Assembly: GCF_905220565.1 (NCBI RefSeq)
Contig: NC_059419.1
Coordinates: 10,370,670-10,434,669 of the forward strand
Direction: 5' to 3'
DNA from: Melitaea cinxia
Taxonomy: Eukaryota > Arthropoda > Insecta > Lepidoptera > Nymphalidae
Length of the DNA: 64,000 bases
Shown here: positions 8,852 through 20,168 of the stretch, piece by piece
Position numbering within the stretch: the first letter of the stretch is position 1
Layout of the letters: each line of letters starts with the position of its first letter
Translations under genes and position numbers: made by a program
The notes under the pieces: generated by a model
Databases searched by the model: none
Told to the model about the DNA's origin: nothing
Seen by the model: only the letters and a program-made list of their open reading frames with translations

Positions 8852-11677
8852 TCGAACGATGGCTCTTCCTGACAGGCCTGCGGGCCTGTCCGGGTACGGG
8901 CTTTTAGGCATAGCCTCTCCACCCGGGCTGTCATCACCGAGGGACTACGCCCTCGGGATCTGTGTTTTGACCCGATGGGTCAGGGCCATACCTACTAAAG
9001 TAGGTTATGGCCTGTTAGTAATTGAGGTCGGCAAGTCTGGTCTGGTTGGAGTTCGAGAGGACACCGCGGTTGCAACCCGGGTGTCCTAGCCGTCGTCGTA
9101 GTCGTCACTTTCGTCGCCACCGACACCGGCGCTGGGAACCGGCGGTGACAGCAGGAGCTCACGAGGCAGGGGACGTCCGTCTGGCGGTCTCGCGTGAAGC
9201 GGTGCGATACCGTGGAGGTGTGTCCACGCGCTCCTGTCCGCGCGGGCGAACATGGCGCGTGCGAGGCGACGCACATACTCCTCCACGGTGGGCGTCTTGG
9301 TGTCTCTGTGTATGACGTCGTTCCTGACGTACCTCGGAGCTCCTACTATCAAACGTAGGCACCGGTTCTGCTGGACCTGAAGCCGTCTGGCCTGGCTCGC
9401 CGAGCAGAGGGCGTACCAAGCCGGGGCCGCATACGTCAGTCGCGAGCGGACGTAGGCTCCGTAGACCTTCAGCTTGGATCTTGTCGGTAATCTGGAGGTG
9501 AAGACCGAGTGGAGCTTCGACCGGGCCGCCGCTGCATGGATGACCGCCTGGTTGACGGTCGGGATCATGCGCAGCCTCCGGTCGATGTGGACCCCCAGAT
9601 ACCTCACTGAGGTCTTCCACTCTACGCCCTGGCCTCGGAGAGTAAGCTGGTACCACGGCTTGTACCCGCCGGTAAGTAGAGCGGCCGTCTTCCCAACGTT
9701 GACGGCCATCCTCCACTTATCCAGCCACTCGGGGAGCAGGTCCAGCAGACGTTGGATCTTGTTGGTGGCGACGAAGTGATGATACGACGACGCGAAGTAG
9801 GCGCTGTCGTCCGCATACAGCGCCAACATCACGTCGTCCTCAAACTCCATTAGGTGGTCCTTGAGCGTCGGTATGTCGTCCGTGTACACCGCGTATAGGC
9901 GCGGCGACAGACAGCTGCCCTGGGGTACTCCAGCCCGGATGGGGCGCGGTTGGGAATCCACGCCTTCCACCGAGACGTAGAAGCTACGGCCTTCCAGGAA
10001 CGACGCCACTACTCGCACAAGCGCGGGCGGCGTCGTCGTACCGATCACCTTGGCCAGGAGCCCGGCGTGCCATACACGATCGAAGGCCTTCTCCATGTCG
10101 AGAAAGACCCCGACCGTGCAGTGCCGGTTGTTCAACTCACTGGCCAGGTGACCGAGGACTCTCGCCAGCTGGAGCGTCGTCGAGTGGCCGCCGCGAAACC
10201 CGAACTGTTCCTCGCGCAAGGGGAGGTGTGGCGCGAGTCTTCGCAGCAGCAGACGCTCGAACAGCTTGGCGATGTGCGAGAGTAGCGTGATCGGCCGGTA
10301 GCTTCCAGGGAGGCGGCGGTCCTTCCCGGGCTTGGGGAGGACGATTACCTTCCCTGTTTTCCACGCCTCGGGGAAGTGTCCCGACTGGAGTATCCCATTG
10401 AAGAGTCTCGTGAGCGCTGCGAGACACCCGACAGGCAGCTGCATCAGCGCGGCGTTGGTGATCCCGTCGGCGCCTGGCGCCTTCCGCTGAGGCAGGCGGA
10501 GGATCGCCCTCCGTAGCTCGGACAGGGTGATGAGCTCGTCACCCCGGAGCATCGGAGTGGGCGCCGATAGGAATCGGTCCACTTGGTCGCGGACTGCCGC
10601 GTGATGACGGACGACATCCTCGCTCTCTGTATTGGCCGGGTTCGGGGTAAACTGCCCCTCCATGTACTCTGCCAGGATCTCCGCTCTCTCCTTGGCAGAG
10701 TATACCCTTTTACCCGCTCGGTCCATGAGCGGGTAGATGGGTGTGTCCACTCCGGTTAACTTTTTGCAGAGGCTGTACAGGCTGATGTCGCGCTCAGTCG
10801 CTCGATCGACGGCGGCCTCCCAGTTGTCGTCGTCGAGAGCAACGAGCGCGCGCCTTACCTCCTCTGCAAGCCGATTCAGGTCTCGCTTCACCCTCGGGCA
10901 GCGAGTGCGCGCCCAGAGCTTTCGAAGCTGGCGCTTCCTCCGCATCTTCTCGCGGAGTGAGCTCGGGAGTCGGTCCCTGTTACCCGTTGGCGGGCCTTGA
11001 GTAATAGTCGCCGCATCCTTGGCCGACTTGATTGCGCCGCAGATTTTCGCGGTCGCCGCTTCGACGTCGGCAGACGTCGCAACAGGGACCGTGAGCTCGA
11101 ACCCCGCGAGTGCAGCGCTGAAGCGCTCCCAGTCGACCCGCGATCTGGGACTGCGGGCCACTGTGCAACTTCGCTGGAGGGCGAGCGTGACCAGAATCGG
11201 TAAGTGTTGCGTGTTGAGGTCGTACACCACCTCAACATCGGCAACGGTTGTCAGTCCATGGTGCAGCACTATGTCCAGTACGTCCGGCTGCTGCCTGGGA
11301 TTAGTCGGTATATTGGTCGGCGCTCCGGGACCCATTACACCGTAGCCGTGACGTTCGCTATCCTCGAACAGTTGTCTTCCGGCCGGGGTGATGACGCGTG
11401 CGCCCCAGCTGGGGTGCTTCGCGTTGAGATCACCCACGACTAGTGTAGGCTTCTGTGAGCTGAAGAGCGTCTGGATATCAGTGCTGCAGAAAGTCAGTCC
11501 GGGTGGTTTGTAGGCGGCATACAGCAGGAGTTCCTCCTCGTCCCCCGCATGCACCCTAACGCCCTGTGTACGAGTGCTGGTGTACGGTGCATGCTCCACT
11601 TCCTCGTGTACGATATCCCTCCTCACCAGGGCTGCCGTGCCCCTATAGGGGAATCCCCGGGGAGAGATCTCGTCGCG
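8852..11677 (-). mobile_element. 5'-truncated Jockey-like LINE inserted in U2
   Basis: A GC-rich 2826-bp insert flanked by a perfect 10-bp target duplication, tagctaggcc (8842-8851 and 11678-11687), inside array unit U2. Base composition changes sharply at both edges. It carries one long minus-strand ORF (9086-11626) and a ~230-bp 3' region (8852-9085). Unlike the Jockey copies here, it shows no poly(A) (poly-T on the plus strand) at its 3' end. The 5' truncation falls within the endonuclease domain. It belongs to a different lineage from Jockey copies 1-4. Confidence 0.9.
9086..11626 (-). pseudogene. Jockey-like ORF2 (endonuclease-RT), 5' truncated
   Basis: An 846-codon open frame. The N-terminal part is the second half of an AP endonuclease (PTLVVGDLNAKHPSWG and a QPDVLDIVL segment). 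The usual catalytic SDHRP near its end reads TQHLP, so a key residue may be altered. The RT follows (SYRPITLLS, FLDMEKAFDRVWH, AGVPQGSCLSPRLY, LYADDSAYF), then a C-terminal domain ending in an acidic tail. The frame remains open upstream into the truncated end (reading PYRGTAALVRRDI), so the first Met is not the native start. The long frame without stops indicates a fairly young insertion, but the missing 5' end makes it non-autonomous. Confidence 0.9.
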
Positions 11678-12343
11678 TAGCTAGGCCTATGAGCAGTTAC
11701 AGATTTTTTTGTCGAGCTTTGAAAAAAAAGTTCATATTCAAAAATTATCGTTTTTTTTTTTTTTTTTTTTTCATATCAATCTATGAGGAATTAGGCGGCA
11801 TTTTAGATTAACGTTTCCAGGCGGCTTAACATTTCACACATCGACATTTTCAACAATTTCCCCTTAATCACTTTGTTAGTTGGCGAAAAACAATAGATTG
11901 ACAGACGCGACTGGCAATTAGTTTTATTTATAATAATAGGTATGTACCTATACATTGGGATCATTTTTTTTTTTTTTTTTTTTTCTTATTTCAGCGTGGA
12001 GTAAAAATATAAAATTTAGGAAATTGGAAGGGCTCTTAAGATGACTCGTCTCGAAAAGTCCGTCAACTCGTCTTTGAGGTTTTGTAACAAAACAGAGTCT
12101 TGTAACCTCAGTCAAGCCTGTTGAACACTTTGTTGTGTTCTTTTTTTTACAATATGCAAATGTACAATTATGTAGGTACGAGAATGTGTAACGTGTGTGC
12201 GTAGGTACCTACTGGCATGTTCGTAATAGGTAGGTACCTATATAATTATTGACGCCGTTTCGAAGAAACTAACAAGCGTATTTAGAAAATATTTGTGGCC
12301 CTGAAAAGGACCTTTTAAAGTGAACTGAATTCGGTCAGTTTTC

Positions 12344-12706
12344 TTAGGAGTTTGTGGCCATATTACTCTTCATAAGCGCAACTGCCCGACGGGTAAGGGT
12401 CTTCTTTTCTGGTTTCACCACCAGAGCGTCTTTCACGACGAAAAGTATGTTGGACGTTTCGTGATGCTTGTAGAACAAGTTTGTTCCACACTGCATGCAC
12501 GTCAACATCTGCTGAGTTTCAACATACTTTTCCCGCTTAAGACGCATTTTACGCCCTCGACGTGATGAAACCACGAAGCGGTGCCACTTCTCTTCCAGCA
12601 CGCGCGCCCCGTCCACTTGTCTGACAGGCAGCCGGTCAAGTGTGCAGTTCAACGCTAGAGCCATATGGCCACAAACGCAAAAGTAATTGTTCATGATATC
12701 GGACAT
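12344..12706 (-). CDS. STEEP1-like: Truncated STEEP1-like protein, U2 copy (group A2)
   Basis: Residues 1-100 are identical to the U1 copy, including all four zinc cysteines. The tail differs: KPEKKTLTRRAVALMKSNMATNS, ending three codons earlier at a TAA. All replacement changes relative to group A fall in the last 23 residues, beyond the conserved zinc core. The promoter TATA box (around 12757-12764) and initiator are intact. Confidence 0.7.
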   Translation of the reverse strand: MSDIMNNYFCVCGHMALALNCTLDRLPVRQVDGARVLEEKWHRFVVSSRRGRKMRLKREKYVETQQMLTCMQCGTNLFYKHHETSNILFVVKDALVVKPEKKTLTRRAVALMKSNMATNS

Positions 12707-14318
12707 CTTTAATCGCGTAACGCAAGCGAAATGAGCCCCAAACGAACGTACCGTATCTTATATACAGAGGGGTAGGACGTTGTCTAGTGCAATCGCGTCC
12801 TGCACTAGGTAACTACGTCAGTTAGTTACCTAGTGCAGTCAGTTGATGAGTCATGAACATTGTAGGTACCGCCCATTTCAAAAGCTGTCCGCTGCGGGCG
12901 CTCCGTGCTGTAGATATGTAATCGAGTCGGATTCCAGACCCCTCAGACCTTTCTTATTTTCTGATGTATACATATTGTAATATGGGTAAGTATCAAATCA
13001 TAAGGATTTTAAAATGGTCTATTACGATCGTCATAAAATAATATGCATTAAATTTTTTTTTCAACTTTTAATAAAGAAAATAAGATAAAATAAAAATAAT
13101 ATATAATAATATCACGTAATATATATTTAAAAAAAACTTTATTATAGTTATCATTCACGCGGTATGATTTTTTTTTTCATGTAACTTGCATTAGGTACTC
13201 GCAAAATTATCCCTCTGCGTACCTGCATCATCTATATCGTTTAAAAAAAAAATCACGTTCTAGTCTAGTTATTTCTCTAGGAAATCTACAATAGAAACAT
13301 TATTACAACACTCCAACGAGTAGGTACCGAAAAATTTAACATATGATATAGAAAAAAGTAACCTTTTGTTATCTTTTATCGTTTAAACTTTCACCGACAA
13401 CGAAGCGTCTGCGTACCTGTATCTAGAAACTTAGTTACTTTTGTTGAAAAAAGGTTTTATTTATGAGTCATCTTTATACATTCTTTGGAAAAATATGCGT
13501 AAAACGACCTTTAAGGTAACTAAGGGACGTACCTACCTATTTAAGTTAATAAAATTAACGCTGTATTCGTCTAAATAGTTTTCAAGTTACCGTACTTCAT
13601 TTTAGTTAGGTGGGTAGGTTTGTACCTACGTGACCGAGTTTTATTTAGATTGGACATAGTGAACTTTTTTTTCAAAGATAGATAGCTAGGCCTATGAGCA
13701 GTTACAGATTTTTTGTCGAGCTTTGAAAAAGTTCATATTCAAAAATTATCGTTTTTTTTTCATATCAATCTATGAGGAATTAGGCGGCATTTTAGATTAA
13801 CGTTTCCAGGCGGCTTAACATTTCACACATCGACATTTTCAACAATTTCCCCTTAATCACTTTGTTAGTTGGCGAAAAACAATAGATTGACAGACGCGAC
13901 TGGCAATTAGTTTTATTTATAATAATAGGTATGTACCTATACATTGGGATCATTTTTTTCTTATTTCAGCGTGGAGTAAAAATATAAAATTTAGGAAATT
14001 GGAAGGGCTCTTAAGATGACTCGTCTCGAAAAGGCCGTCAACTCGTCTTTGAGGTTTTGTAACAAAACAGAGTCTTGTAACCTCAGTCAAGCCTGTTGAA
14101 CACTTTGTTGTGTTCTTTTTTTTACAATATGCAAATGTACAATTATGTAGGTACGAGAATGTGTAACGTGTGTGCGTAGGTACCTCCTGGCACGTTCGTA
14201 ATAGGTAGGTACCTATATAATTATTGACGCCGTTTCGAAGAAACTAACAAGCGTATTTAGAAAATATTTGTGGCCCTGAAAAGGACCTTTTAAAGTGAAC
14301 TGAATTCGGTCAGTTTTC

Positions 14319-14681
14319 TTAGGAGTTTGTGGCCATATTACTCTTCATAAGCGCAACTGCCCGACGGGTAAGGGTCTTCTTTTCTGGTTTCACCACCAGA
14401 GCGTCTTTCACGACGAAAAGTATGTTGGACGTTTCGTGATGTTTGTAGAACAAGTTTGTTCCACACTGCATGCACGTCAACATCTGCTGAGTTTCAACAT
14501 ACTTTTCCCGCTTAAGACGCATTTTACGCCCTCGACGTGATGAAACCACGAAGCGGTGCCACTTCTCTTCCAGCACGCGCGCCCCGTCCACTTGTCTGAC
14601 AGGCAGCCGGTCAAGTGTGCAGTTCAACGCTAGAGCCATATGGCCACAAACGCAAAAGTAATTGTTAATGATATCGGACAT
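14319..14681 (-). CDS. STEEP1-like: Truncated STEEP1-like protein, U3 copy (group A2)
   Basis: Same 120-residue form as the U2 copy, with MSDIINN at the start. The frame stays open a little further upstream (to 14687), but only through a TTG; the ATG at 14679-14681 matches the other copies. Its promoter TATA (cttatatac, 14732-14740) directly abuts the 3' tail of Jockey copy 2 and survives because the target-site duplication reproduced it. Confidence 0.7.
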   Translation of the reverse strand: MSDIINNYFCVCGHMALALNCTLDRLPVRQVDGARVLEEKWHRFVVSSRRGRKMRLKREKYVETQQMLTCMQCGTNLFYKHHETSNILFVVKDALVVKPEKKTLTRRAVALMKSNMATNS

Positions 14682-14977
14682 CTTCAATCGCGTAACGCAA
14701 GCGAAATGAGCCCCAAACGAACGTACCGTATCTTATATACATTTTTTTTTTTCGGCCTTTACAGCGTCACCGGTGAGGGGGGCTGGGCACTTAGGCAACC
14801 GGCCGCGAAGGAAGATGTGGGCCCTTTTCGGCGGGCACGGGGGTGACGTTCGTCCTAAGGGTGTCTCCTAGCGAGATCGCACCTCGGCTTAGAATGTCGT
14901 CGGGATGGAGGAGGCGCTATGCGGAGCGCTGCGGCGAGTTGTGGACGGTCGATGCGCCTAAGCGTATCCGAGCCGTC

Positions 14978-17900
14978 CTAACGCGGGGGACCTCGTCTTC
15001 GCCGGCGAAGGCGGTGCGTGAGTGTTCGGTGTGTGGGTGTGTTACCTACGAGAGGGGCGTTGGCTACGGTTATTCTGTCGTCGGGGTCTGTCAAGACGTG
15101 TTTAGGACGTCTAAGTCTCGTCTGTACGCTTCCTCTACCTACGTAGGAGCAGGCCTCTGCTACAAGAGAGTTGGGGTGTCGGAGTGCTCTCTCAAAAAAC
15201 CTTGAAGAAAGCTTTTTGAGATGCTTGGCGATTGAATCGATCCCAAAGTCCTTATGGAGGTCGACGTTACGTACGTACCACGGTGAGGCCGTGGCCGTGC
15301 GTAAGAAGCGGTTCTGCAACGCTTGCAGCCGTTGGATGTAGGTGGGGTGACAGTGGGCGAAGACTGGACTCGCGTAGGTCATGATAGGACGAACGCAGAG
15401 TTTGTATAATGTCGTCTTATTTCTAAGAGACATTTTACTCCTTCCGCATAGCATCATATATATCAAATAATATTTTTTCATGTCTATTTTGTGTTCTGTG
15501 TGTTTTAATTCATTGTATTAAACTCCTTAATTATAAATTGTTAATAGTGATAATGAAATGGTAAATAAATTAATAATTAAATTATAATTCACATACATAT
15601 AATATTTAAAAAAAGGAATGCACATTTTAGTTGTTTTAAAATTGTTGTTATTATTAAGAAATATTATTATAGTTATTGTTAATTCAAAATTTATTAAAAT
15701 GTAATTATTTAATTATTTAAATGTAATTGTACTAACATTACATTATAAGCATCATTGTTACTAATACTATATGGGCTAGTCCCGAAATAAAGATTATTAT
15801 TATTATTATTATTATAAAGCCTACCGAGTACGAAGGCGGCTCGGTTACGAACGCGATTGATGTGGGACTTGAAAATAAGTTTCCTGTCTAGAGTGACTCC
15901 GAGATATTTGGCTTCTTTTTGCCATGGGATCGGTGTCCCGAAGAGTTTGATTGTCTCCGGGCGCCCTTGTCTCCAAAATACGAATTTTGGGTTTCTGGTG
16001 AAGTGCACCGCTGAGCTTTTCTCGGCGTTGACCTCGATTCTCCACTTCCTGAACCACTCGCCTAGTGCGGTGGTCGCAGATTGGAGGCGTTTGGACATCA
16101 TGGCTACGGAGACGGAGGTCGTGAAAATAGCAGTGTCGTCTGCGAAGAGAGCCAGCTTGGTTGCTGAGCTTTGGATGGGTACGGGGATGTCGTTCGTGTA
16201 CAGAGAGTACAGGAGCGGAGAAAGTAGGGATCCCTGTGGGACGCCGGCGCGTATCGGCCGAGGCGACGATAACGTGCCTTCGACTCGATAGCGGAAAGTG
16301 CGATTCGACAAGTAGTCTCGTATGATGAGCACGAGTCTGTCTGGTATTTTTAGATTGTACAGCTTGTAAATTAAGCCGTTATGCCAGACTTTGTCGAAAG
16401 CTTTCGCTATGTCGAAAAAGAGAGCGCCCGTCGAGTGGGCTTTCGATTTAGCGAAACCGGACAGGATATGTTCGGTGATGCGGTGCACTTGGTAGACTGG
16501 AGAGTGTCCGGCTCGGAATCCGAACTGCTCATCAATGAGCGGAGGTTCCATGGTCTCCATGGCTTTCTTTAATCTATTAAGGATTATTTTCTCGTACACT
16601 TTACCGAGCGTATTGAGAAGACTTATAGGGCGGTAGCTAGTAGGGAGGTTCCTGGGTTTGCCAGGTTTGTGAATACCTATAACTATCGCTTCTTTCCACT
16701 GGTCGGGAAAGGAGCAGCCAGCCAGGAGGGAGTTATAGATCATTACTAGGAGGGCGAGTAACTGCCTTGGAAGAAGCTTAAGCGTCTTGTTTGAAATCCT
16801 ATCGGGCCCCGGAGACTTTTTTGCGTGAAGGCCTTTGAGGATCGATTCAACCTCCTCGACGGTAGTCGGAGGGAGTGGTTCGTCAGCAGGCGGTGAAGCC
16901 GCCTTGCGCTCTACTTCAAAGTCCACCTTTAAGAGGTGACTTTGATCGACCGGCTCAGTGCTTGGCGAGCATTGGCTCTCCAGGCTACTAGCAAGACACT
17001 CGGCCTTATCCAGATCGTCGAGGGCTGGAGGGAGGTTCGGACGTAGCAAGGGGGGTATCGTGGTGACAGTGTCGCTTCGGAGAGATCGCGCTAGCGACCA
17101 GTAAGCTGTGTGCGAAGGCGTGAGCTCTCCGAGGCGCCTACTGTGGCGGTCGTCCCTGAGTTCGGCGAAGCGTGCTTTCACCTCCCTCTGTAGGGCACGG
17201 AGTTTCCTCCGATTGTCGTCAGTCGGGTAAGTGTCATGGGCTCTAGTCTGCGCGTTCTTGCGCCTGATCAGGTCTTTCAACTCCTCCGAGAGTTCCCATC
17301 GCTCTCCAGGGCGATTAGGAATCTCCCTTGAGCAGTGATCGATCTTTTCTTTAATAAAAGAGGTGAGATTTAACGCGGCTGCTTTCGCGACATCTACGGA
17401 GTCAATTGTGTCGGGTATTCTATTTAAATTCTCGTTGGAATCAGTATTATTTAACTCGATGTCGAGTTTCTTAAAATCTATTATGATTTTAGTGGGTTGG
17501 AGGAGATCCGGGTCTGGTCCTAGCTGGATTAGGACGGGGCGATGGTCAGAGTCTAACTCGGATAACGTCTCTATGGTTCGGAACTGTAAGGTCACTCCCC
17601 TCAAGATCGCTATGTCAAGTATGTCGGGTGAGTCATTGCTCCTATTGGGGTAGCGAGTGGGCGTCATAGGGGCGATCACTTCGAAGTCGAAGGTCGGTAG
17701 TGACGTCAGTCTGTCTAGTTCCGTGCCTTTGGTATTTGTTCTACGGGAATTCCAGCGGGGGTGTTTACAGTTTAAGTCGCCGGCCAGAATGACCGCGACG
17801 TCCAACGAGAGTAGTGATCTTATGTCACTTTCTAATAGGCGTTTGCTCGGAGAGGAGTAGGCTGATATTATTGTTATGGGCTGATGGCCCGTCAAACTGA

Positions 17901-18204
17901 CTCGACACATTGACACCTCGATGTTGAGAAGCGTGGGTGGGTCGAGCGGAATGCAGTGCAAGGAAGACTTATAGTAAATGATAGTGCCTCCGCGGGCGGA
18001 GTCCCTATCATTCCTAACGAGCCGATAATTAGATATCCTAGGATTTCTAATTGACGGCTTGAGGAAGGTTTCCTGCACTAACATGACGTCGACGGGGTGG
18101 TCCCTCAGAAATTGACGTACTAAATCAATTTGCCGGATAAGGCCGTTTGCGTTGAAAGTAACAACGCTGAGCGATCGCGGTTTATTTCTAGCGGTTGTAG
18201 CCAT
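14978..18204 (-). pseudogene. Jockey copy 2 ORF2, split by insertion
   Basis: The endonuclease-RT polyprotein begins MATTARNKPRSLSVVTFNANG at 18204. It has the endonuclease motifs QETFL, GDLNCKHPRWNSR and SDHRPVLI, and RT motifs SYRPISLLN, FFDIAKAFDKVWH, AGVPQGSLLSPLLY and ALFADDTAIF. After AAFVLGRL (around 15816) the frame runs into an inserted AT-rich sequence and stops at 15709. The native C-terminus resumes at ~15451 (LCGRSKMSLRNKTTLYK) and ends at 14978. Copy 3 has the uninterrupted protein at 30339-33224. The ORF1 stop and the ORF2 start are essentially adjacent (18205/18204). Confidence 0.9.
15452..15816 (+). mobile_element. Short non-LTR tail fragment with (ATT)n, inserted in Jockey copy 2
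   Basis: Alignment with copy 3 (around 30828-30845) shows ~365 bp of extra AT-rich sequence here. On the plus strand it ends 'ggctagtcccgaaataaag' followed by (ATT)n at 15793-15815, a typical 3' terminus of insect LINEs/SINEs with an ATT microsatellite tail. No coding sequence is recognisable. About 14 bp of Jockey sequence seem to be lost at the site. The exact family is unknown. Confidence 0.6.
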
Positions 18205-19596
18205 TTAAAAATTACAGAGGGATTGCTCTATGAGAGCCGCCATGCTGTCAAGATTAGCCCTGACACTATCTAAGTAAGCCTTCATGCCTAGCAATTGGCT
18301 TTTCGTGACTGCTTCCGGTTTTGATGCCGGAGAAGTGGTAACTGTAGGGATGCCGTTGGACAACGGTCTGGCCCAGGCTCCTAACGGGTTATTGACCTGA
18401 GGGGTCTTTTGAATGGATGCGGGGGTGTTCTTTTCCGCCCGCGGGACTGTTTGCTCCGTGGGAGGAGCAGAAGAGGTGATTATTTTCGCCGGCTGGGATT
18501 CGGCGGAAGCGGGGCTGGGCTTAGAACTCGTGTTCGAGTTCTTGTGGGCTTTGATAGCCCGTGGGCGTCTGCGCGGGGCCTTCGGGCAGCCGCGGTAATT
18601 CGCTGGGTGCCCCTGTGATTTACAGAGGACGCAGCTGGGAGGAGTCAAGGGGTCTGGGACCTTACGAGGACAGTCCGTCGTACTGTGGTCTCCTAGGCAC
18701 TTTACGCACCTAGGCCTCGTGAAGCAATTGCGGGCGGAATGCCCGTATTTTTGACAGTTGTGGCATTGTCCGGGGACGCCACGTTTGAGAGGGGCCTCTA
18801 CAGTGAGACCAGAGAGGTGGCACACTGTTTTTATGTTGTAGATTTGTTTCCCTTGCGGGGAAAGATCAAGGATGCACAGAACCATGTTGTATGGTTCTTT
18901 TGTGCGAAGATTGTACATCCTGTGTACTTCTTTTATGGGGAGGTCCTGGGCTTTTAAGTCCTCGTGGATCGACTTAATGTCGATCTCTTTCGGGAGCCCC
19001 CTGATAACTACGCGCAGCTGACGTTCGTCATCAAGCGCATGAGTGTGATAGCCGACTTTTTCGGCACGAAGGAGGGTCGATAGTTTACGGTGGGAGTCAG
19101 AGTCTGTTAACGTGACCCTAATACCTTGCGCGGTGGATTGCGCGTGGGTGAAATTAATTTTCTTGGCCTTAATTTTGGCCGAGATATCGTTCCAGCATTT
19201 TATATCCTGGATATAAATGGGCGGAGGCTTTTTAGGCCCCGCCGAAGTTGCGGGAGTCGCGTTAGAGAAGAAGAAGTTGCGCTTCCTTTTATTATTTTGG
19301 ACGGTCTCGAAACCGTCCGAGTCTGAATCGCTTCCGGTCGGTGAAGCCGACCGCGATCGCGACTCTGAGTCGTCGCCGTTCGACGACTCGTTCTCACTTT
19401 CGGTATCCATTGATACCGAATCGGGGGAGGCCGGTCCGTCGGGAATCGAACCCGAGGCGGCAGCGGTGGGGGCTACGGAGGCCGCGTCCAACTCACCGAG
19501 CTCGCGGTTTATGACCTCTAAGACCTCGGGGAAGCGGGTGGCGAGCAACTGTATGAGTCGCTCCATTTTTAACCTATGAGTGTCCCTAGTGGACAC
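18205..19596 (-). CDS. Jockey copy 2 ORF1 (gag-like nucleic-acid-binding protein)
   Basis: A 463-residue ORF1. From N to C: a leucine-rich start (MERLIQLLATRFPEV from the second Met at 19566), a serine/acidic stretch, a basic patch NKRKRN, an RRM-like region ~150-265 (RQLRVVIRGLP), then three cysteine clusters: CHNCQKYGHSARNC, CVKCLGDHSTTDC and CVLCKSQGHPANYRGC. This is the Jockey-clade 'Pre-C2HC plus zinc knuckle' layout. It is shorter than copies 1 and 3 because the basic linker after NKRKRN is deleted. The first in-frame Met (19596) adds 10 residues; the Met at 19566 matches copy 1 better. Confidence 0.85.
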   Translation of the reverse strand: MSTRDTHRLKMERLIQLLATRFPEVLEVINRELGELDAASVAPTAAASGSIPDGPASPDSVSMDTESENESSNGDDSESRSRSASPTGSDSDSDGFETVQNNKRKRNFFFSNATPATSAGPKKPPPIYIQDIKCWNDISAKIKAKKINFTHAQSTAQGIRVTLTDSDSHRKLSTLLRAEKVGYHTHALDDERQLRVVIRGLPKEIDIKSIHEDLKAQDLPIKEVHRMYNLRTKEPYNMVLCILDLSPQGKQIYNIKTVCHLSGLTVEAPLKRGVPGQCHNCQKYGHSARNCFTRPRCVKCLGDHSTTDCPRKVPDPLTPPSCVLCKSQGHPANYRGCPKAPRRRPRAIKAHKNSNTSSKPSPASAESQPAKIITSSAPPTEQTVPRAEKNTPASIQKTPQVNNPLGAWARPLSNGIPTVTTSPASKPEAVTKSQLLGMKAYLDSVRANLDSMAALIEQSLCNF

Positions 19597-20168
19597 GGGG
19601 AGAGAAAAATGTGTTTCTCCCCTGCCGGGGCAGGGGAGGTGAGTGCCTACGGTGTGGTCCCTAATGAGCTCTGCCCGTAGGTGACAGAGATGAGTCCCTA
19701 AGACTGACCTGATAATCCGGGTTGTGTGACTGGTCGGCTCGGCTCCGGGAGGAGCGGGCCCGCGTACGCGAAGACACTAAAAAGTCCTTGCACTTATATT
19801 GTCCGAGCACAAATACACAGAAAGTCCAACAGTCTATAAGCCTATCGAACGATCACTGCACTAATCTGACCTAATGACAGTCCAATTGTCCAAATGTCCG
19901 TGGCACTGCACTGAAAGTCCAAAATGTCCGTGGCACTTCAATCCGAATTGGCGACTGCCGCTCTCATTGAGCGGCGACGGGCGACTGGGTCGTCGTCGGG
20001 TGGGCTCGCGGTCACGCTAGTGAGCGGACGCGAGCGATCGGCGGGGGCCGAGGGGGGTGCGTGTGAGCGCACCGTGTGTGGCGGCGGGGGCCGGGGGGCG
20101 CGTGTGATCGCGCAGCTCACCGTGTCTGATACACGTCCGACTAGGTCGGCTATGAAAACCAAACTCCC
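19597..20168 (-). promoter_or_regulatory. Jockey copy 2, 5' UTR / internal promoter region
   Basis: A leader upstream of ORF1 on the minus strand. It contains repeated 'gtccaa...gtccgtggcactgcactg' motifs (19878-19940) and a GC-rich section (~19965-20130) with about two copies of a ~43-bp monomer. LINEs of this clade start transcription inside such leaders. No protein is encoded; a plus-strand ORF here is a base-composition artefact. Confidence 0.6.

Larger units (their letters stand above)
5931..14740. repeat. Tandem array block 1: units U1, U2 (interrupted), U3
   Basis: U1 is 5931-7918 (1988 bp). U2 is 7919-12760 including a foreign 2826-bp insert at 8852-11677. U3 is 12761-14740. In order, each unit has a dyad hairpin, an AP-1-like site, ~1.3 kb of AT-rich sequence with no convincing protein gene, a consensus plus-strand splice pair, many TAGGTACC motifs, and the minus-strand STEEP1-like ORF with its promoter at the right-hand end. 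U1 is mosaic: it has the group A ORF but B-like markers around 7070-7130. U2 and U3 carry a distinct ORF tail. U2 also has expanded T-runs at 11750-11770 and 11968-11984. Confidence 0.95.
14741..20168 (-). mobile_element. Jockey copy 2 (full length, ORF2 interrupted)
   Basis: A minus-strand element with a poly(A) tail (T-run at 14742-14752), a 3' UTR, ORF2, ORF1 and a 5' UTR ending near 20168. It is flanked by an ~8-9-bp target duplication, (c)ttatatac, at 14732-14740 and 20168-20176. The duplicated sequence is the TATA box of the array's STEEP1-like gene. The 5' end has the same sequence as copy 1 (gtcggctatg, then 'aaccaaactc'), defining a subfamily distinct from copies 3 and 4. ORF2 is broken by a ~365-bp insertion at 15452-15816. 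Confidence 0.9.

Noticed and set aside
9022..9315. Multiple ORFs antisense to the LINE ORF at 9086-11626
   Set aside because: They are expected in GC-rich coding DNA and have no recognisable domains.
11750..11984. Long T-runs as transcription terminators
   Set aside because: They are length-variable homopolymers at positions with shorter runs in sister units, so they look like slippage.
14741..20168. Classification of the recurring minus-strand elements as R1/R2-type site-specific rDNA elements
   Set aside because: No rRNA sequence is present; ORF1 has Jockey-type zinc clusters, the tail is poly(A), and target duplications differ between subfamilies.
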